A stretch of 64,000 bases of DNA, taken from HXMU1420-13 sp965228545. GTDB lineage: Bacteria; Bacteroidota; Rhodothermia; Balneolales; Balneolaceae. The stretch is from the NCBI GenBank assembly GCA_965228545.1, contig OZ245822.1:1550001-1614000 (forward strand), given 5' to 3'. The notes beneath the pieces were generated by a model. It made no database searches and was not told the DNA's origin. It saw only the letters and a list, made by a program, of their open reading frames with translations. The translations under genes and the position numbers were made by a program. Of this stretch, positions 1 to 8,635 are shown piece after piece. How positions within the stretch are numbered: position 1 is the stretch's first letter; the number at the start of each line of letters is the position of its first letter.

Positions 1-334
1 CTGAAATTACGTTAAACCCGAAAACACCAATTTTTCCTGATCCAGGTTTATAAACTATAGAGGCTGAACTATGATAAATATCCGCGATCCACTGCACAGC
101 TCCAACTGTTGCCGAGTATTTCCCATCAAATTGAGACATGGTAGCCGGATTGTAGAGTGCTCCATAAGCACCCATGTCAAGTGATGTAACAGCGTCCGAC
201 ATCCCGGCTGCACGAGCTGAAGGCGAAACACTTAAAAATTTCATCGAAGTTTGAGCTCTTTTCGATTGAGCTTCTGCATATCCGGTAGATATTAAACTAA
301 CCAGTGCAATTAATATGATACTTTTAATTCTCAC
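1..334 (-). CDS. PorV/PorQ family protein, N-terminal part (cut by window edge)
   Basis: Not listed as a long reading frame because it runs off the left edge; read by translating the minus strand from a GTG at 332-334. The first 24 or so residues form a signal peptide ending in YAEAQ. The mature N-terminus has the sequence SPSARAAGMSDA followed by GAYGALYNPA, the hallmark start of PorV/PorQ-type outer-membrane barrels (UPF0164/PorV superfamily), which in type IX secretion shuttle or anchor sorting-domain cargo. It starts 12 bp after the stop of the upstream sorting-domain protein, so the two are probably co-transcribed. The stop codon and about two thirds of the protein lie outside the window. 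The start is a GTG with only a weak GGTAGGT upstream. Confidence 0.8.
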   Translation of the reverse strand, partial: MRIKSIILIALVSLISTGYAEAQSKRAQTSMKFLSVSPSARAAGMSDAVTSLDMGAYGALYNPATMSQFDGKYSATVGAVQWIADIYHSSASIVYKPGSGKIGVFGFNVIS

Positions 335-346
335 GCTAATACCTAC

Positions 347-2470
347 CTATAGAATAATTACAATTTTACGGATGGTTTCTTGTCCGAATTCATCATCAAG
401 AGGATCTTTATTGATGAATCGTGCGATGTATATTCCACTTACAACTTCCTGACGAGAATCGGTTTGTAAATTCCATGAAGTGGCTCCTGAACCATTATCA
501 TGCTGAATGGTTTTTATTCTTTCACCAATCTCAGTGTAAATTTCAATGGTTGCAATTCGGGGGAGCCCTACAAAATCAATCCTACCAAAGTCGATATTTC
601 TGTCAAGATCTAAGCTAAGATCCGATGACGCTCTTCTACTATATGGATTGGGGACTACTCTGATTTCAGATAATAGCTCACCTGGAGGGCCCAATAAACG
701 TACAGGGTCGTAACTCTGAGAATAATAACGATTACTGATTAAACGATCTCCCGTAGGTGTAAGCCCTGTATTATCTGAATTCTGAGCGCCTACACTTACT
801 ATATAGTAGTAGTAGTCGCGCCCACGAATGGGAAGATCTAGTAAAAAAGCTCCCGGATTTGATAACCGATCTGCTTCACCATCACTAATTCGACGTTCAC
901 TTGCATCTGCTTCGTACAGTAATTCATACTCGTTATCAACAGCACCGGTAGTTCGGTAAATCTGAAATCCATCTAGATTTGAAACATCTCCATCATATTC
1001 CCATTCCAGCCGGATACCGTCACCAGCTGAAAATAATTGAAAAATACTTGGAGGCTCTGGTGGTTCCGGTATTGAATAGTCCGATCTGAAATTCTCAATG
1101 GCACGTTCAAAAGTTTGAAATAACGAATCTCTACCTTGGAATACTACTTCATTTTTCTCTATAGCACTAATCTCGCCATTTTTAAAAGCTGCTCCGGTTG
1201 TATTAGCTAATTCACGTGAAATCCCGGATGAAGCTTCAGCAATTACTATGGTAACACTATCACCAAAAGCCAGGTCGTATGGCCCATATCCGTAGGTATA
1301 AGCTTGTCCACCACCTTCTCCTAACGATGGGTCTCCGCTAGGATCAATAAATCCTGCATAGCCTGCCGGCTCTACAACATAGGCATGTCGCGGAACAACT
1401 CGACCACGACTCATCATCGCATATTCCTGCTCCATTTTATTGGCATCAAATGGGTCGTTGTTGAAGTAAAGAGGATCATCATTATGCTCGTAAGCCATGG
1501 TAAAAGGCTGATTTGGATCATCCGCAGGATTATCAACCGATCCGGGAGCTTGTAAGGTAACTGTACCTACAAAATGGTAAGCGCCAAGCCTACCGGTAGT
1601 ATCATCAGGGGCTAAAAAGCCACCGGTTGTATTCGGCACAAAAATAGGAGCTCCAATATTATCGTAGTCTACATCGGCATTAGGCCAGTAACCATGCCAG
1701 GCAAAAGAAGCTCTGAAATCTTCCGGTTCTTCCGGTCTCCAACCATCCCCACGTTGATCATTCATAGTATTAATGCCCCAACCGGAGGCATTACCAATGG
1801 TAAATCGGGTAGCTTTAACCGGTGCCATTCTATTTAAGAAATAAGGAATAAAACCCTCTAAGTCTTGACCCGGCAACTCAATCTCAGGATCCGAATCGGT
1901 ATTTCCCGTGTTGATAAAGGTGTATTCTAGTACGTGATAATTGTCATGATACTGTTGGCTGAATTGCTTGATGGTACGTTTTACGGTAACACCAATTAAG
2001 GTATTTACCTCAATCCGAATTTCTCGGTCAGCGTCAAGATTTGGATCCACACGGTCGTTTTGCACATCTTTAGATGCCGATAAAACACCGTCTACATACA
2101 CTTCCGGTGGTGGAAACTTACTCACTGTTTCAATACTAACCGGATAAAACTCTCCGATACCTGTTACTCGAGGTCCAACATGTACAACCCTGGTGCTCCA
2201 ATCTGTAAATCCATCATTAAAATTCTGAACACCAAGCCAAAACCCTTTCATGGCCATGGCATCCTGCCCAGAATAAATAGCCGGCCACTGCCAACCGCCT
2301 TGTTGAGCATTAATGAAACCACTTTCGATCTCAGAACCTATGCTTGCATAGTAATTATGAAATGAACCTGCAGAAAGCCATCTGTTTTCAATTTGAGCCT
2401 TTGTCTCAGCTGTAAAAAAAACTGCCACACAAAGAGCACAAATAGTGATATACAAATTCTTATTACTCAT
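347..2470 (-). CDS. secreted protein with fibronectin type III-like and C-terminal sorting domain
   Basis: A 707-residue exported protein with no enzyme motif that I recognise. Residues 1-26 are a signal peptide (hydrophobic core, ending ETKAQ). The bulk is a beta-rich region of unknown function. A fibronectin type III-like module follows a proline-rich linker (PEPPEPPS) near residues 470-570. The last 100 residues begin with EIRVVPNPY and end with a SGIYIARF-type strand, the FlgD-Ig-like/type IX sorting domain typical of Balneolota and Rhodothermota. It lies 27 bp after the TonB receptor and 12 bp before the PorV-like gene, which suggests one outer-membrane unit. The role as a surface-attached or receptor-associated protein is inference. 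Confidence 0.75.
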   Translation of the reverse strand: MSNKNLYITICALCVAVFFTAETKAQIENRWLSAGSFHNYYASIGSEIESGFINAQQGGWQWPAIYSGQDAMAMKGFWLGVQNFNDGFTDWSTRVVHVGPRVTGIGEFYPVSIETVSKFPPPEVYVDGVLSASKDVQNDRVDPNLDADREIRIEVNTLIGVTVKRTIKQFSQQYHDNYHVLEYTFINTGNTDSDPEIELPGQDLEGFIPYFLNRMAPVKATRFTIGNASGWGINTMNDQRGDGWRPEEPEDFRASFAWHGYWPNADVDYDNIGAPIFVPNTTGGFLAPDDTTGRLGAYHFVGTVTLQAPGSVDNPADDPNQPFTMAYEHNDDPLYFNNDPFDANKMEQEYAMMSRGRVVPRHAYVVEPAGYAGFIDPSGDPSLGEGGGQAYTYGYGPYDLAFGDSVTIVIAEASSGISRELANTTGAAFKNGEISAIEKNEVVFQGRDSLFQTFERAIENFRSDYSIPEPPEPPSIFQLFSAGDGIRLEWEYDGDVSNLDGFQIYRTTGAVDNEYELLYEADASERRISDGEADRLSNPGAFLLDLPIRGRDYYYYIVSVGAQNSDNTGLTPTGDRLISNRYYSQSYDPVRLLGPPGELLSEIRVVPNPYSRRASSDLSLDLDRNIDFGRIDFVGLPRIATIEIYTEIGERIKTIQHDNGSGATSWNLQTDSRQEVVSGIYIARFINKDPLDDEFGQETIRKIVIIL

Positions 2471-2497
2471 ATTAATTGTCTTTATATACTTACCTAA

Positions 2498-5400
2498 TTA
2501 AAATGAAAACCTGATGCCGAAACGGATGGTTCTTGGATCAAGGAAGTTGAAAAATTGTTGGTCTGGCATGTTGATATATGCCTTATCGTCGAGTACTTTA
2601 TCTACGAAATCGCTATCGGCCTCAATAAACTGTCCTTCTACATATTGATAATAGGCTCTTTCATTAGTATTGAAATACAATGCTCTACTATTTGGGTTTG
2701 GGATAGTTGATAAATCGGTAGAAGCTTCGATCGGCACAAATTCAACGCCGGCCGGGCGGTAGTCACCTGGTTTATCTGATCCCGGTACACTTTGATTTAG
2801 AACGCCAATTTCATCCAGTTTGTCTTCCGGTAAGTGTAATGATCTCATATAATCTAGGTAATCGTTACCATCAACTAATCCGGAGTTGAAGATATTAAAA
2901 TTTCTACGATTCAATACATTGGAGATATCTGCGAAGAAACTGATGTTCGAGCCATCCTCTAGGAAGAAGTTTTTAGTCAATCGTAAACTTGTAGTCCAGT
3001 TATCTCTATACTTTAGATTATTGTCTACTCCGGGAATATCACCACCACCAGTGTAAGTAAATAGTGAGCCCGCTTTCCAACTAACGATAGGTACTAACTG
3101 CCAACCACCTAAGGGATGCCCACCAAGTAATTCCGGGCCTAAGTTATTAGGAGTAGTAAAGAAAAGCTGTAAACGTGCAAACGGGCGTGGAACCGGTCTT
3201 GTAATAGCGTTGGAATTTGTTTCCCGATCGTATTCTCGCTGCTGAAATGGGTTTTCATAGTTAACCAAAGTTCCAAAGAACCCACGTTTTTGCACATCGT
3301 AGGTATAGTTTATCTCACCTCTAAAATACTTGCCACGTTGTTTTCTAAGCGTAAACTCGAATCCACGTATATCTCGATAGAAAAATGGCTGAATGGTACT
3401 GTAAGAGAACCCTGCTCGTGCAACATACGACTGTGCTGCCGGATCGTTTGTAATATCTTTGTAATAGCCACTAATTCTTACTAAGTAGTTGTCTAAGATA
3501 TTTTGTTCAAAGCCAATTTCGTAAGCTACCGTTTTAGCAAGTGGACTATTAGGCGTAGCTAAACGGGTAAGAGTATTCGTATTTGGTTCAATTCTTACTA
3601 AGTAAAGTGTAGCGGGATCAGGCAACTGTAGAGCATGCCCGTAATTAAAGAATAGTTTACTGTTATCTGTAATAGGGAAAGAAACCCCCACTCTGGGCTG
3701 AACAAATAATTGTGCTTTTACAGGAGAAGTTGATACAGTATCTAAAGCAGGAGCAAAACCCGGAGCGAAAATTTCGGAATATGGATCATAATCGTACCAG
3801 TCTACATTGGGATTAACGTAATCAAAACGTACACCTAGGTTTGCAATCATACCATCAAACTCGATTTTATCTTGAACGAATCCTGCAATTCTAAAAGGTT
3901 TATTATTCCAAGTGTTATTTACGTTGCTAGATTGCAGATTTTTATCAAAACGTCCAAAATTTACATCACTGTGTGTTCTTATGAGCTCTAGACCGGCTTT
4001 AACTAAATTAAATCGATTTACCTGACTCGTAATACTTGCTTTAATAGTCAGATCAGATACGCGACTACTATCCCGAGAGGTACTCATACCGATACCCATT
4101 CGCATTCCACTTGCTATACCGAACGAAGTACCTTCAAAAAAGCCAAACGGACCCTCATCAAACCCTACACCTCCAATTGTATATGCTACCGTGGTGTCTC
4201 GAAATGCACCGGGATTTGTAGAGTTCTCTGAGATGTAATTATTGATTTGAACCTCATAAAACGTATTCTCACTTAAAGAGTGGGTGAACTCTGCACCAAT
4301 ATTTGCATTGATTCTTTCAGATGGAGCCCAATAATCACTGGCATACAAACGGGTATCAATAAAACTAACTTGATCCATTGCGCTAGAGATACCACTTGGT
4401 GAAACAAAAAAGCCAGGATTACCCGATTGACTTGCTCCCGTTCCTGTTTCGAGACTGTACAATCCTTCAACCGATAATTTCATCCCATCAGCGATGTTAC
4501 TGGTGAGCTTGGTTTGAAAGGTAGTTTGCTTATAGCGATCCTCAGAAAGTGGAACAATATACATCGTTTGAGTTTGCCTGATGGAAGAGCTAAACCGAAG
4601 ATCACCCAGTTTTTCGCTTATTCCGGGAACCGGCCCACCAATTGTTAAATCGATTTCATAATCAGGATTTGTGATGGCAAAGTCTTTGCGATGTTGCCAT
4701 AAAAAGGCTTGTTGTGCGGCCTCCGGAGTTAAATCGTTGTTTGGATTATCATCTGCCAATAACGATTGCGAGAATGCATTCCATCCTTGAAACTCGGGAT
4801 AACTGTCTCGGGTATATTGATCCCAAGCACCGTTAGTGGTTCCCGTCCAGGCAACTTCATCATCTAAATATGGCCTTAACCAATATGAATTAGGATCATT
4901 AATGCGCTGCCCTACATTTTTTGCTTGTGGTGGTGTGTAGCGTACAATTCCATCTACTGTGTAACGATCGGGATTTCCTTCTTTACTGGTAACATTAATC
5001 AAGCCGGATCGAAGATCTCCATATTCTGCATTAAAGCCTCCGGTTTGTACCTGAACAGATTGTATTGATGTTACACTAACGCCAGTGAATGGGCTGTTAT
5101 CCCTTCCTGATCGAAGATTAAAACCGTTAAGATTAAAGGCTACCTCATCGGAACCGCTACCACGTATGCTTAAGCCTTCTACCCCTGCTTGCAAACCAAT
5201 AACACTGGTTACACTAGTTACAGGCAGTGCTTTGATGTCATCTGTACTAATATTTGCCTGACTGGAAGAGACATCTTTTCGTACAACCGGCTGCTCGGCT
5301 GTAACAACTATTTCTTCGCCCTCAATAGTTTGTTCCGACATAACGAAATCCTGACGGGTGGTTAAGTCGGTGTTCACTTCCACATTTTCAATCAATACGG

Positions 5401-5641
5401 TTGCAAACCCAATAAACGAAGCGCGAAGCGTGTATACGCCCGGGTCAACATTTAATATTTGATAATAACCATCGGCTGTAGAAGCAGCACCTTGTACGGT
5501 ACCTTCAATTACAATACTTACGCCGGGTAGTGGCTCACCTTCACTGTCGGTAACAAATCCTGTTATTTTACCTGTTTGAGCAACAATTGAGCCCGAACAC
5601 AAGACGAAAATGAGAAGTGTTAATAGCTTGTATTTTATCAT
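2498..5641 (-). CDS. TonB-dependent receptor with carboxypeptidase-regulatory-like domain
   Basis: A 1047-residue outer-membrane transporter. Residues 1-21 are a signal peptide ending VAQ. Residues 24-110 are a carboxypeptidase-regulatory-like beta-sandwich (KITGFVTDSEGEPLPGVSIV). A plug domain follows (EEIVVTAEQPVVRKDVSSS, then GFNAEYGDLRSG around residues 200-215). The rest is a 22-strand-type barrel ending in the aromatic IRFGIRFSF. This architecture is common for SusC-like receptors, but no SusD gene is adjacent. Instead a secreted sorting-domain protein and a PorV-like protein follow. The substrate is unknown. It is the first gene of the minus-strand unit and has a 339-bp non-coding region upstream that should hold its promoter. 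Confidence 0.9.
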   Translation of the reverse strand: MIKYKLLTLLIFVLCSGSIVAQTGKITGFVTDSEGEPLPGVSIVIEGTVQGAASTADGYYQILNVDPGVYTLRASFIGFATVLIENVEVNTDLTTRQDFVMSEQTIEGEEIVVTAEQPVVRKDVSSSQANISTDDIKALPVTSVTSVIGLQAGVEGLSIRGSGSDEVAFNLNGFNLRSGRDNSPFTGVSVTSIQSVQVQTGGFNAEYGDLRSGLINVTSKEGNPDRYTVDGIVRYTPPQAKNVGQRINDPNSYWLRPYLDDEVAWTGTTNGAWDQYTRDSYPEFQGWNAFSQSLLADDNPNNDLTPEAAQQAFLWQHRKDFAITNPDYEIDLTIGGPVPGISEKLGDLRFSSSIRQTQTMYIVPLSEDRYKQTTFQTKLTSNIADGMKLSVEGLYSLETGTGASQSGNPGFFVSPSGISSAMDQVSFIDTRLYASDYWAPSERINANIGAEFTHSLSENTFYEVQINNYISENSTNPGAFRDTTVAYTIGGVGFDEGPFGFFEGTSFGIASGMRMGIGMSTSRDSSRVSDLTIKASITSQVNRFNLVKAGLELIRTHSDVNFGRFDKNLQSSNVNNTWNNKPFRIAGFVQDKIEFDGMIANLGVRFDYVNPNVDWYDYDPYSEIFAPGFAPALDTVSTSPVKAQLFVQPRVGVSFPITDNSKLFFNYGHALQLPDPATLYLVRIEPNTNTLTRLATPNSPLAKTVAYEIGFEQNILDNYLVRISGYYKDITNDPAAQSYVARAGFSYSTIQPFFYRDIRGFEFTLRKQRGKYFRGEINYTYDVQKRGFFGTLVNYENPFQQREYDRETNSNAITRPVPRPFARLQLFFTTPNNLGPELLGGHPLGGWQLVPIVSWKAGSLFTYTGGGDIPGVDNNLKYRDNWTTSLRLTKNFFLEDGSNISFFADISNVLNRRNFNIFNSGLVDGNDYLDYMRSLHLPEDKLDEIGVLNQSVPGSDKPGDYRPAGVEFVPIEASTDLSTIPNPNSRALYFNTNERAYYQYVEGQFIEADSDFVDKVLDDKAYINMPDQQFFNFLDPRTIRFGIRFSF

Positions 5642-5980
5642 AGTGAGATTACAATTGAACCGTTCGAGATGTACCTATCCGGGACCCCAGATTTGATAAA
5701 TCTTTGATGTAGGAATTGTATCAAAATATCAACCACAAAGGAAAGCCCTGATTCAAAATTCATTCAAAAAAATGTATAAATCCCGTTATCATTTTAATTT
5801 TGCAAAATATCTATGAAAAAATTCTATTTCTAAAATTATTGCTGTATGTTAGCTGATTGACAAGCACTCTAATCACCCATCATTCAGCACTTTAAGGCGT
5901 TAAATACGCTAAATCTTGTGCTCATTGTGTACTCCCACAATTTCTTTTTATCATCTTTTTTTTAAAAAACTGTGCGTGGA
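5642..5980. other. intergenic region between divergent TonB receptor and kynA
   Basis: 339 bp, strongly A+T rich, between two divergent genes and therefore expected to hold both promoters. I see no tRNA, no long inverted repeat and no reading frame of note. A short dyad (GCGT/ACGC around 5897-5908) and one TAATTTTG string at 5795-5802 are present, but neither is convincing alone. No tandem 11-bp repeats like those upstream of the other TonB receptor in this window are present. Confidence 0.5.
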
Positions 5981-6760
5981 ATGGATCTTACCTACTCAAA
6001 ATATTTAGAAGTCGAAGCACTTACTTCTCTCCAAAATTTACAATCGAATCCCAAAGAACATGATGAGATGCTTTTCATCATCATCCATCAGACATATGAA
6101 CTTTGGTTTAAACAAATCTTGCACGAATTCGACAAGCTTAGAAATGACTTGCAAAAAGGTGACACTTGGCGCGCCATTAAAACACTGCGCCGAATCCTTA
6201 CTATAATGAAAACATTGGTTTCGCAGGTTGACATTCTCGAAACTATGACCCCACTAGAATTCAACAGTTTTCGATCTTTTCTTGGGCAATCTACAGGTTT
6301 TCAATCGGTACAATTTCGAGAGATTGAAATCCTTTGCGGATTGCGCCTTCCTCTAATGTTAAAAGTACATGAAGGAGACACCGAAACCATAGAATTATTA
6401 ACATCTCGAATGAAAGAGGCTACCATTTGGGAGAGCTTTGGTTTATACCTCACTCACCACGGATTTTCAATTAACCCTACTCGCGAAAACGAAATAGGAT
6501 TATTGTACAACCCATCAGAAGAAATACAACAACAACTGGTTAGGGTGATGAAAACAGCACCTGAACTAGCTATAGTTTGCGAACTTTTGGTTGATTTTGA
6601 TGAAGGCCTGCAAGAATGGCGATACCGACATGTGAAAATGGTAGAAAGAACAATTGGCAGGAAGAAAGGTACTGGTGGTTCTGCCGGTGTCGATTATCTC
6701 AAAAAAACTACTAATCAAGCTATTTTCCCCGATTTATGGGCAATTCGAACAGAATTTTAG
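5981..6760 (+). CDS. kynA: tryptophan 2,3-dioxygenase
   Basis: Heme enzyme that opens the indole ring of L-tryptophan to N-formylkynurenine, the first step of the kynurenine pathway. Seen: the IIIHQTYELWFKQ active-site helix (His about residue 36, the substrate-side histidine of bacterial enzymes), WRYRHVKMVERTIG with the proximal heme histidine about residue 217, and the GTGGSAGVDYL loop that closes over the substrate. At about 259 residues it is near the usual bacterial length. I chose ATG 5981; an in-frame GTG at 5972 would add three residues and cannot be excluded. An 80-bp gap separates it from the kynureninase-like gene in the same direction, so a shared transcript is likely. Confidence 0.93.
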   Translation: MDLTYSKYLEVEALTSLQNLQSNPKEHDEMLFIIIHQTYELWFKQILHEFDKLRNDLQKGDTWRAIKTLRRILTIMKTLVSQVDILETMTPLEFNSFRSFLGQSTGFQSVQFREIEILCGLRLPLMLKVHEGDTETIELLTSRMKEATIWESFGLYLTHHGFSINPTRENEIGLLYNPSEEIQQQLVRVMKTAPELAIVCELLVDFDEGLQEWRYRHVKMVERTIGRKKGTGGSAGVDYLKKTTNQAIFPDLWAIRTEF

Positions 6761-6840
6761 CATAGATTTTTCATCTTTCGAACTATCAAATGCCCGAAAG
6801 AAGTACCTTACTCTCTTGACCTATAAAAATTATATTCCAT

Positions 6841-8028
6841 ATGTCTGAAATTGACCTTCTAGCAAAACGTCTCCAACCGCATTACTCACGTTTTGATGTA
6901 GCCAATCGGTTACTTTTTACAGGACACTCGCACCAAGCTTGGCCCGATGTAGCCAGAGAAGGACAGATTGAATACTATGACGTTTGTGCCCGTGAAGTGG
7001 ATAAAAAATGGGGGGTTGCTGCAGAAAAGACTGAGATCTTACGAAATTATCTTCGGGAATATTACGATGATCCGGATGGTTTTTATTGCCGCGAAGAGAG
7101 TACACATTTTCTGATGGTGAGTTTAATGAGCAGCTTCGATTTTAAGAAAAAGCCAAAAATCATCACAACCGACAGCGAGTTCCACTCTATGCACCGGCAG
7201 CTTAGAAGATTGGAAGAGGAAGGCCTTGAAGTTGTACGTGTGCCAATTACCCCAGACGATGATTTTGCTACGCGAATCATTAACGAAATAGATATCAAGA
7301 CTTCGGCAATTATGCTGTCTCGAGTGTACTTTCAAAGTTGTTTGATCAACACGCACTTAACCGACATCGCCGCAGCGGCTAGAATTCAAGGGATTCCGGT
7401 AATTATTGATGATTATCATGGTACAAATGTAGTTCCATTATCATTACGCGAAGCCGACCTCGAAGATTGCTTTGTATTGATTGGTGGCTACAAGTATTTG
7501 CAATGGGGCGAAGCCAATTGTTTTCTTAGGTTTCCTAAAGATTGCGATTACCGCCCGGCAATTACAGGATGGTTTGCATCCTTTAGCACCCTCGAACATC
7601 CGCGAACTGATGCTCCTGTTCAATACGATCATTCGGATCAGCGATTTGCAAGCGCAACGTATGACCCTTCTTCTCAGTTCAGAGCAGCAAAGGTTGTTGA
7701 GTTTTTTAAGGATCAAGGACTCACTCCAGATGTGTTACGCGCGCAGTATGAAGCACAGGTGGGGATGCTTCGCAGCCTATTTCTAGAGCAGGATTTCGAC
7801 CCAACTCAAATACGACTCACACACAACGCACCTCTTTCAAGAAATGGCGGATTCTTGTCGCTTACTTCACCTAAAGCAAGAGAGATTAAGGCTGATTTAA
7901 TGGAACGGAATATATTTACCGACGCACGAAATGAGATATTACGATTAGGTCCGGCTCCCTACACCACCACTGCTCAAATCCAAGAAATGATTGGGGAATT
8001 GAAGGTATCGGTACAGAAAATTTTGTAA
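6841..8028 (+). CDS. kynureninase-like PLP enzyme (aminotransferase class V fold)
   Basis: A 395-residue fold-type I PLP enzyme. Lys218 in IGGYKYLQWGEAN is the predicted Schiff-base lysine, at the place of the SYKYLN lysine in kynureninases. IIDDYHGTNVVPL (residues 188-200) matches the Asp-x-x-His ... N-V-P-L pattern that contacts the cofactor. GWFASF (243-248) corresponds to the GWWG segment. The canonical GPG after the lysine is absent and the N-terminus (TGHSHQAWPD) differs from textbook KynU, so this is a divergent subgroup. Position next to tryptophan dioxygenase supports cleavage of kynurenine to anthranilate plus alanine. No formamidase, kynurenine monooxygenase or 3-hydroxyanthranilate dioxygenase is in the window. 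Activity is inferred. Confidence 0.75.
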   Translation: MSEIDLLAKRLQPHYSRFDVANRLLFTGHSHQAWPDVAREGQIEYYDVCAREVDKKWGVAAEKTEILRNYLREYYDDPDGFYCREESTHFLMVSLMSSFDFKKKPKIITTDSEFHSMHRQLRRLEEEGLEVVRVPITPDDDFATRIINEIDIKTSAIMLSRVYFQSCLINTHLTDIAAAARIQGIPVIIDDYHGTNVVPLSLREADLEDCFVLIGGYKYLQWGEANCFLRFPKDCDYRPAITGWFASFSTLEHPRTDAPVQYDHSDQRFASATYDPSSQFRAAKVVEFFKDQGLTPDVLRAQYEAQVGMLRSLFLEQDFDPTQIRLTHNAPLSRNGGFLSLTSPKAREIKADLMERNIFTDARNEILRLGPAPYTTTAQIQEMIGELKVSVQKIL

Positions 8029-8076
8029 GGAATGGGTTTGGGAGTCATCTAACTGTTGAGTTTTAGTTAGAAATTC

Positions 8077-8503
8077 CAAAATCCAAATTCCAATGCCGAA
8101 GCAACAATGTTATTCAACTTCCCCAAAAAATGGTATACAGCCACTGGATAGCAGAACATTTTCATTCGCAGAAAATACACGAACTTTTTTGAGATCAATC
8201 AAACTTGATTTCATCACGATAGATGATGCAAAACAGCTATCAAGATCAGCTGGCTCAGTTGGTGCTAACTATATAGAAGCCAATGAATCATTAAGTAAAA
8301 AAGATTTTATCTATCGCATTAAAATTTGCAAGAAAGAAGCAAAAGAATCCATTTATTGGCTAAAACTGTTACCAGTATATGGCGACCCAAAAATTGAAGC
8401 CCAAAAAGAAATACTTATTAACGAGGCAACTCAACTAGTTAAAATATTTTCTTCAATCGTCAATAAATGAATTACTAGCTTTAACATTGGAATTTGGATT
8501 TTG
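8077..8503 (+). mobile_element. inverted-repeat-bounded four-helix-bundle element (IVS-like)
   Basis: A perfect 19-bp inverted repeat bounds this 427-bp unit: CAAAATCCAAATTCCAATG at 8077-8095 and its exact reverse complement at 8485-8503. The only content is the small four-helix-bundle gene, whose ATG (8093-8095) lies inside the left arm. The same architecture (long complementary ends around an S23-type gene) is known for intervening sequences in 23S rRNA genes, but here the unit is in intergenic DNA between the kynureninase-like gene and recA. I see no clear target-site duplication. Mobility is inference from structure; the repeat itself is directly visible. Confidence 0.6.
8093..8470 (+). 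CDS. four helix bundle protein (S23/IVS-encoded protein family)
   Basis: A 125-residue, lysine-rich, all-helical protein. The pattern SFAENTRTFLRSI ... QLSRSAGSVGANYIEANES ... FIYRIKICKKEAKESIYWLKLL is the signature of the four-helix-bundle family first named ribosomal protein S23 from 23S rRNA intervening sequences, also the fold of the Avd accessory protein of diversity-generating retroelements. No catalytic residues are evident; positively charged members are thought to bind nucleic acid. No reverse transcriptase or variable repeat is nearby, so an Avd role here is unlikely. Its start codon overlaps the left inverted repeat, and codon choice is more A+T rich than in recA next door. Confidence 0.85.
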   Translation: MPKQQCYSTSPKNGIQPLDSRTFSFAENTRTFLRSIKLDFITIDDAKQLSRSAGSVGANYIEANESLSKKDFIYRIKICKKEAKESIYWLKLLPVYGDPKIEAQKEILINEATQLVKIFSSIVNK

Positions 8504-8635
8504 ATAATTGACCAAAAATGAAAACTTAAACTTGTACCTCACATAATTTGCACATATATTTATTTGTGATATAGCATGACACAAACTGACACCTTCCCCC
8601 CTTACATTTGAGAAAAATCAACAAAGCACAACATT

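Noticed and set aside
5795..5802. TAATTTTG as a Bacteroidota -7 promoter element for kynA
   Set aside because: It matches TAnnTTTG but has no -33 TTG at the right distance and would imply a 178-nt leader; in such A+T-rich DNA a chance match is likely.
6774..6799. CTTTCG/CGAAAG dyad after kynA as a terminator
   Set aside because: The stem is six base pairs with a 14-nt loop and no T-run follows, and the next gene is probably co-transcribed.
8093..8470. Avd subunit of a diversity-generating retroelement
   Set aside because: The fold family fits, but there is no reverse transcriptase, template repeat or variable repeat within the window.
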